Shown: one piece after another, positions 59,528 to 64,000 of the stretch | How positions within the stretch are numbered: the first letter of the stretch is position 1 | How the letters are laid out: every line of letters starts with the position of its first letter | Assembly (NCBI RefSeq): GCF_000187895.1 | Contig: NZ_DS990134.1 | Coordinates: 186,001-250,000 of the forward strand | DNA from: Phocaeicola plebeius DSM 17135 | GTDB lineage: Bacteria > Bacteroidota > Bacteroidia > Bacteroidales > Bacteroidaceae | DNA: 64,000 nucleotides | Direction of reading: 5' to 3' | Notes under the pieces: generated by a model | Database searches by the model: none | What the model was told of the DNA's origin: nothing | The model's input: only the letters and a program-made list of their open reading frames with translations | Position numbers and translations under genes: made by a program

Positions 59528-61477
59528 ATGAAAAATTATATACTGAAAACGATGTGTCTGGCTGCCGGCCTGGTGAGTTTTAGTGCTTGTTCCGATTTCC
59601 TGGACCAGACTTCGCCTTCTGAATATCCGACTCAGAACGTGTATGAGTCAGTAGGTTATACTGAATTTGCAATCAATAAATTATATGGTGACATGGGACA
59701 GGACCAGACTTACTCGCAGTACATTCCAATTGTCTGGGGACTGAATACAGACTGTGAGCTGATTGACGGATTGGGCTCTGAAGCCTATAACACTGGTCAC
59801 CGTCGGGGTGTCATGAACTATAATGCCAGTGCAGGATGGTCAGACCTTGCCAAATTATGGGATGCCATGTATGGAATTATTGAAAATGCCAATCTGGCCA
59901 TTGAAGGTATTGAGGGAAGTTCCTTGATTGCAGCTGGAGGTGAAGATGCGGAAAGCATGAAGCGGTATAAGGGAGAAGCATTGACTATCCGTGCGATGAT
60001 TTATTTTGATTTGATTCGTTTCTTTGGCGATATACCTTTGAAAATAGAATCCTCCAAACCCGATTTGAGCAATGCTTATCTGGGAAAGACAGATCGTGAT
60101 GAGATTATGGATACACTGATTGCAGACCTGGAAGAAGCTGTGGAGTTGTTGCCATGGGCAGGTCAGTATTCTTACACTACGGAACGGGTGACAAAAGGAT
60201 ATGCTCATGCACTGTTGGCCAATATTGCGTTGACACGTGCCGGATGGGCCATTCGTGAAACAGCCAAGGATGGATATGAAACGGCATCTTATTCTGACCC
60301 TACCTATCCGACACAGCGTTGTGATGCGCAAACTCGCCAGAAGATGTATGAACTGGCTCTGACACATTTGTCGACAATTATCAAGGAAGGTCCTCATTCA
60401 CTGAATCCTTCATTTGAAAATGAGTGGTATTTGCTGAATCAGCTGAAACTGGATGAAACGTACCGTGAAAATATGTTTGAAATTCCGATGGGCATGGGCT
60501 TCACTGGTGAACTGGGTTACTCTATTGGAGTACGTGCCAATAACTACACTTCCAAGTATGGAAAGAACAGCTCTGGAGTACAGAAACTGACGGCTCCTTA
60601 TTTCTGGTCGTTCCAGGAAAATGATTCGCGGCGGGATATAACCTGTTCAAATATCAAGATTGAAGAGGAAGACGGGGTGACAAAAGAATCGATGTTAGGA
60701 AATGCACCTTTTGGCATTTATGTAGGCAAATGGGATGTAAGAAAGATGAGCGACGAACTGAATGCACTGGCATTAAGCACGCCGGAGAATAAATGGATGA
60801 CAGGTATCAACTGTGTAAGAATGAGATATTCTCAGGTATTGCTGATGTATGCAGAGGTCATGAATGAACTGGCCGGTGGTCCGGATGCGGATTTCGGTGG
60901 TTCGGCCAATGGCATGACAGCACGGCAAGCGCTGGAACTGGTACACGTTCGTGCTTATGACGAAGAACATAAAAATGAAGCGAAGGCGTATGTAAACAAC
61001 ATTCCGAATTCCAAAGAAGCCTTTTTTGAAGCCATTGTCGATGAAAATGCATGGGAACTGGCGGGTGAAGGCTGCCGTAAGTTTGACCTGATTCGCTGGA
61101 ACTTGCTGGCCGATAAGATCAGCCAGTTTAAGTCGGATTACATGAGTCAGATGCAGGATGAATCGAACGGTTATCCAAAAAAGATTTACTTCAATTACAC
61201 GGATGAATCGAAGACATCGATCGACATGAGCAGTGTAACCTGGCATGGAATTCCTTCTGGCAAAACGGAGAGTGATTATGATGACAGCGCTTCTTTCTGG
61301 GGTACAGAACGAACCACTTCCACTAAAACACAGAGTGAAACTAATTTGCCTTCTATTTCCAGCGGTCTGGTGGGTAACAACGTAACTGTAATAAACCGTT
61401 ACTTGCTTCCAATAGCTTCTACCACAATTTCCGCTTCCAACGGCACTTTGTATAATTCATACGGTTATTCAAATTAA
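59528..61477 (+). CDS. SusD/RagB-family outer membrane lipoprotein (PUL 2)
   Basis: A 649-residue lipoprotein, longer than the average SusD (about 550). The ATG at 59528 follows an AAAGGAGAAAA-like stretch; an in-frame TTG at 59513 is less likely. Lipobox C21 (SFSACSDFLDQ). SusD marks: DFLDQTSPSEYPT, WDAMYGIIENANLAI, GEALTIRAMIYFDLIRFFGDIPL, QVLLMYAEVMNELAGG, and WELAGEGCRKFDLIRWN near the end. It binds glycan at the surface together with SusC. Confidence 0.95.
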   Translation: MKNYILKTMCLAAGLVSFSACSDFLDQTSPSEYPTQNVYESVGYTEFAINKLYGDMGQDQTYSQYIPIVWGLNTDCELIDGLGSEAYNTGHRRGVMNYNASAGWSDLAKLWDAMYGIIENANLAIEGIEGSSLIAAGGEDAESMKRYKGEALTIRAMIYFDLIRFFGDIPLKIESSKPDLSNAYLGKTDRDEIMDTLIADLEEAVELLPWAGQYSYTTERVTKGYAHALLANIALTRAGWAIRETAKDGYETASYSDPTYPTQRCDAQTRQKMYELALTHLSTIIKEGPHSLNPSFENEWYLLNQLKLDETYRENMFEIPMGMGFTGELGYSIGVRANNYTSKYGKNSSGVQKLTAPYFWSFQENDSRRDITCSNIKIEEEDGVTKESMLGNAPFGIYVGKWDVRKMSDELNALALSTPENKWMTGINCVRMRYSQVLLMYAEVMNELAGGPDADFGGSANGMTARQALELVHVRAYDEEHKNEAKAYVNNIPNSKEAFFEAIVDENAWELAGEGCRKFDLIRWNLLADKISQFKSDYMSQMQDESNGYPKKIYFNYTDESKTSIDMSSVTWHGIPSGKTESDYDDSASFWGTERTTSTKTQSETNLPSISSGLVGNNVTVINRYLLPIASTTISASNGTLYNSYGYSN

Positions 61478-61496
61478 CCTTTAAAATAAGTCTGTT

Positions 61497-63320
61497 ATGA
61501 AAATATTAAATCATATATCGGGAGCAGGGCTGGCATTGCTTTTTGCTTCGTTGTGCGTCTCCTCATGTACTGACGGAAATGACTGGGGAGTGGATTCTGC
61601 TTACGACCGTTTGTTTGGAACCAAAGAGTCCAGTTTCTCAGTATCTGCCAGTGCCGTATCGGCAGAGATAAAATGGGAGTCGACGAAAGACACGGAATAC
61701 TATATCATAGAAGCTAGTACAGACTCTTTGTACGATGCCGTTCAAATGGGAGCGGAAGGTAGTCTGGTGTATGGAGAGGATGGCAGCATCACCCAGTCAC
61801 CTTACACGATTACGGGATTGATGGGAGAAACGACTTATTACCTTCGTATTAAGTCTGTTTCAAAAGAGAAAGAGTCTAATTGGGTATATCTTCCTGAGTA
61901 TAAGTTTACTACCGATAAGGAACAAATCCTGAATGAGCCTTCTGAAACGGAGATTACTGACGAGTCTGTAAGTCTGACCTGGGAAGCCGGTCTGGAGGTG
62001 ACACATATCACCTATACTCAGGATGGTACACTGGTTACTTATGAATTGACTGACGAGGAAAAGGCTGTCGGTAAAGTTACGTTGATGGGATTGAATCCGA
62101 ATACAGAATATACCATAACCATATATAACGGTGAGGTAGCACGTGGTGAAATAGAAGTTACTACGAGTATGTCTGTAGAGGTAGAATCGGAAGTCTCTGA
62201 AATTACTCAGCATTCGGCTGTATTTACCTGGACAGAAGGGGTCGGGCGCCTCACTGGATATGTGTTGCTGAAAGGAGATGTATATCCAAGTGATGAAACT
62301 CAGAATGCACTTTCGGCGGAAGAAGAAACGGCATGCCGGATTGAATTGAACAATTTGGAACCAAGTACTACGTATACAGTTGCAATTATGCGTGACAAAG
62401 TGGTACGTGCTCGAAAAGTATTCCAGACAGCCGTTGGTATTCCGAGTGATTATACGCAGGTAACTTTGACTTCTCGTGATGAGTGGGCTGGCGCTTTGAA
62501 TGACAATTCAGGAAAACTGGCCATCATCATTCCTCAGGGGGTTACGATTGACTTGACTGCCAATACATCGTTCCAGACAGAGATTCCTGCTGCTATTACT
62601 TCCTTGATTTTATGGGGAGAAGAAGGAGAGGATAATATGCAAAAACCGACATTCAAGACCCGAGGCTTGAGTTTGTCTGGAGACAAGTCTGAGGTAAGAT
62701 TCTATAATTTGAATGTGGAATCAAACGGTACCAGCAATTATATTTTCCGTCAGAAGGGTACGGGTACGATAGAAAGTCTGTCTTTTGAATCATGTAATGT
62801 TGCCAATGCGGCCGGAGTATTCTGTGAACGTGACAAGGGTAGCGGCACTTTGAAAAATTTGTCGTTTAGTGATTGTATTGTAACAAATATTGGTAACTAT
62901 TCTGTGGTGTATACAACTACAAACTATATTGTGAACAAAATAACAATGGTGAATTCAACTGTAAATGGTTGCACCGGCAATATGTTCCGTGTGGCACAGA
63001 CAGAACCATATTCACTGGAAATCACAGCTTCTACGTTGTATAATGCTTCGCAGGCTCTTATTCGAAGTGATGGTTATAATTCAGCTAATATTTTTACTAT
63101 CTCGAATACGCTGATGGGCACAGTAAATACCACCACTCCTAATAACAATAGTTCGGTGACAGGTACAAATGTATATACAACATCTGATTGTTATTCGGTG
63201 AACTGGGCTACTAAAACAGAATTGTCAGCCACTGATTTGTTTGAAGACCCTGCGAGTGGAAATTTTGTTGTGAAAGCAGCCGATTATAAGGCCTACGGTG
63301 ATCCGCGCTGGAATAAATGA
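61497..63320 (+). CDS. Fibronectin-III and beta-helix surface lipoprotein (PUL 2)
   Basis: A 607-residue lipoprotein (signal ending SLCVSSC). At least three fibronectin type III-like units follow (about 45-140, 145-225, 230-315: VSAEIKWESTKDTEYYI, ESVSLTWEAGLEVTHI, HSAVFTWTEGVGRLTGYV). The C-terminal 290 residues form a right-handed parallel beta-helix-like region rich in N, S and T (RFYNLNVESNGTSNYIFRQK, SLSFESCNVANAAGVF, SFSDCIVTNIGNYSVV), ending YKAYGDPRWNK. This domain order resembles DUF4957/DUF5123 proteins of pectin PULs. It is likely a surface glycan-binding protein; lyase activity is not evident. Confidence 0.8.
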   Translation: MKILNHISGAGLALLFASLCVSSCTDGNDWGVDSAYDRLFGTKESSFSVSASAVSAEIKWESTKDTEYYIIEASTDSLYDAVQMGAEGSLVYGEDGSITQSPYTITGLMGETTYYLRIKSVSKEKESNWVYLPEYKFTTDKEQILNEPSETEITDESVSLTWEAGLEVTHITYTQDGTLVTYELTDEEKAVGKVTLMGLNPNTEYTITIYNGEVARGEIEVTTSMSVEVESEVSEITQHSAVFTWTEGVGRLTGYVLLKGDVYPSDETQNALSAEEETACRIELNNLEPSTTYTVAIMRDKVVRARKVFQTAVGIPSDYTQVTLTSRDEWAGALNDNSGKLAIIIPQGVTIDLTANTSFQTEIPAAITSLILWGEEGEDNMQKPTFKTRGLSLSGDKSEVRFYNLNVESNGTSNYIFRQKGTGTIESLSFESCNVANAAGVFCERDKGSGTLKNLSFSDCIVTNIGNYSVVYTTTNYIVNKITMVNSTVNGCTGNMFRVAQTEPYSLEITASTLYNASQALIRSDGYNSANIFTISNTLMGTVNTTTPNNNSSVTGTNVYTTSDCYSVNWATKTELSATDLFEDPASGNFVVKAADYKAYGDPRWNK

Positions 63321-63360
63321 GAAAAAAGCACAAATGAAATCTGTAAATAAAAAATGCTCC

Positions 63361-64000
63361 ATGAAAAAAATATCTATTTTTACCAATATGTTTTTTTGCT
63401 TGATGTGCAGCTTGCTGATAATGTCTTGTAAAGACGATGAAAACGGAACGGACAGCAGCGCACTTACGCTGTTGTCATGTACCCCCGGACAGGGAGAGAA
63501 TGTCAGTACGGAAGGAACCATAGAACTGACCTTTTCCAAGAGTGTACGTCAGGCTCCTGATACTGAAATTACACTGAATGGTTCTGCCATACGTGTGATT
63601 ATCACCGACAATGTGGTTCGGGTGCATTATTCAGAGCCTTTGGCTGATCATCTTACACTGGATATCCCCTCGGGGGCTTTGACCGACATGGATGGAGTAC
63701 AGAAATACGAAGGTTTGAACCTGATTTATGAAATCAAGTTGGAAAAACGTCTTTTTGATGCCGTAGTTGATTGCAACGGTAATGGTGATTACACCACCAT
63801 AACCGAGGCTATAGAAAAGGCCCCGAGTTCATCGGAGCAGCCTTATCTGATATTTGTGGCTAACGGAGCCTATGACGAGGCACTGATAATTACCAAACCT
63901 TATATCCATCTGATAGGACAGGATGTGGAGAAAACAAAGATTCAGAAACTGATGTGCCGTGTGAAGTGGGATGGCTCGGGAAGCCAGCCTGTGGGTTGGG
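63361..64000 (+). CDS. Pectinesterase-family (CE8-like) lipoprotein, cut by right window edge
   Basis: The frame from the ATG at 63361 stays open to the end of the window (213 codons), so the gene is partial; an in-frame ATG at 63334 is an alternative start. The signal peptide ends in a lipobox (CSLLIMSC). An Ig-like domain of about 100 residues follows (STEGTIELTFSKSVRQAPDT). From about residue 135 the start of a pectin methylesterase beta-helix is seen: VDCNGNGDYTTITEAIEKAP, then PYLIFVANGAYDEALII and IHLIGQDVEKT. CE8 enzymes remove methyl groups from homogalacturonan. The catalytic aspartates lie beyond the window. Confidence 0.8.
   Translation, partial: MKKISIFTNMFFCLMCSLLIMSCKDDENGTDSSALTLLSCTPGQGENVSTEGTIELTFSKSVRQAPDTEITLNGSAIRVIITDNVVRVHYSEPLADHLTLDIPSGALTDMDGVQKYEGLNLIYEIKLEKRLFDAVVDCNGNGDYTTITEAIEKAPSSSEQPYLIFVANGAYDEALIITKPYIHLIGQDVEKTKIQKLMCRVKWDGSGSQPVGW

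Overview
The window looks like chromosomal DNA of a gut-type Bacteroidales bacterium, most likely Bacteroidaceae (Bacteroides/Phocaeicola-like). The signs are two SusC/SusD polysaccharide-utilisation loci (PULs), many lipoproteins, Bacteroidetes-type promoters (TTTG, about 19 bp, then TAnnTTTG) in front of tRNA and housekeeping genes, and families typical of this group (M28 peptidase, DUF1735/LamG, DUF1893). No species call is made. There is no phage or plasmid. Mobile DNA is limited to one apparently intact IS3-family element and one decayed IS1182-type transposase at the left edge.

Layout. 1-0.8 kb: transposase remnant. 0.8-8.7 kb (mostly minus): long TlpA-like thioredoxin lipoprotein-type protein, M28 peptidase, tRNA-Ser, an ECF sigma/anti-sigma-like/Spy-like operon, RNase Z and a succinyl-CoA:acetate-type CoA-transferase. 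8.9-12.8 kb (plus): a compact redox operon (polyferredoxin membrane protein, Fe-S aldo/keto reductase, DUF1893, ECF-type S component). 12.85-12.96 kb: a 22-bp-period array of 16-bp quasi-palindromes. 13.1-22.2 kb (plus): small DUF3791-type pair, kdsB, a catalytically dead M16 homologue, a 14-unit MORN protein, inositol-monophosphatase-like enzyme, DUF2461, YhcH-like protein, glycogen branching enzyme and a membrane protein. 22.4-28.5 kb (minus): AddB-like and AddA-like helicase/nuclease pair. 28.6-29.0 kb: a third, variant 22-bp array and two identical tRNA-Arg genes.

29.1-36.5 kb: PUL 1 (SusC, SusD, GH18 lipoprotein, DUF1735-LamG lipoprotein), driven by a strong predicted promoter with a roughly 350-nt leader; its composition fits N-glycan or other GlcNAc-containing glycan use. 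36.6-38.75 kb: divergent WYL regulator and DprA-like protein. 38.9-43.2 kb: carB and carA, preceded by a leader whose layout closely resembles the enterobacterial pyrBI attenuator (leader ORF, U-rich tract, terminator overlapped by the ORF). 43.5-44.9 kb: GH43-like protein and tRNA-Thr. 45.0-46.6 kb: a second five-unit 22-bp array with an IS3 element immediately beside it. 46.7-52.2 kb: a three-gene SMC operon of the MksBEF/JetABC (Wadjet-like) type with no recognisable JetD/MksG nuclease. 52.3-55.7 kb: B12-binding-type radical SAM protein, prs and a thiamine-phosphate-synthase-like gene. 56.1-64 kb: PUL 2 (SusC, SusD, fibronectin-III/beta-helix lipoprotein, and a pectinesterase-family lipoprotein cut by the right edge), probably for pectin.

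The observations I consider most worth checking are the three phased palindrome arrays, the carAB leader, the nuclease-less SMC operon, and the WYL/DprA-like pair.
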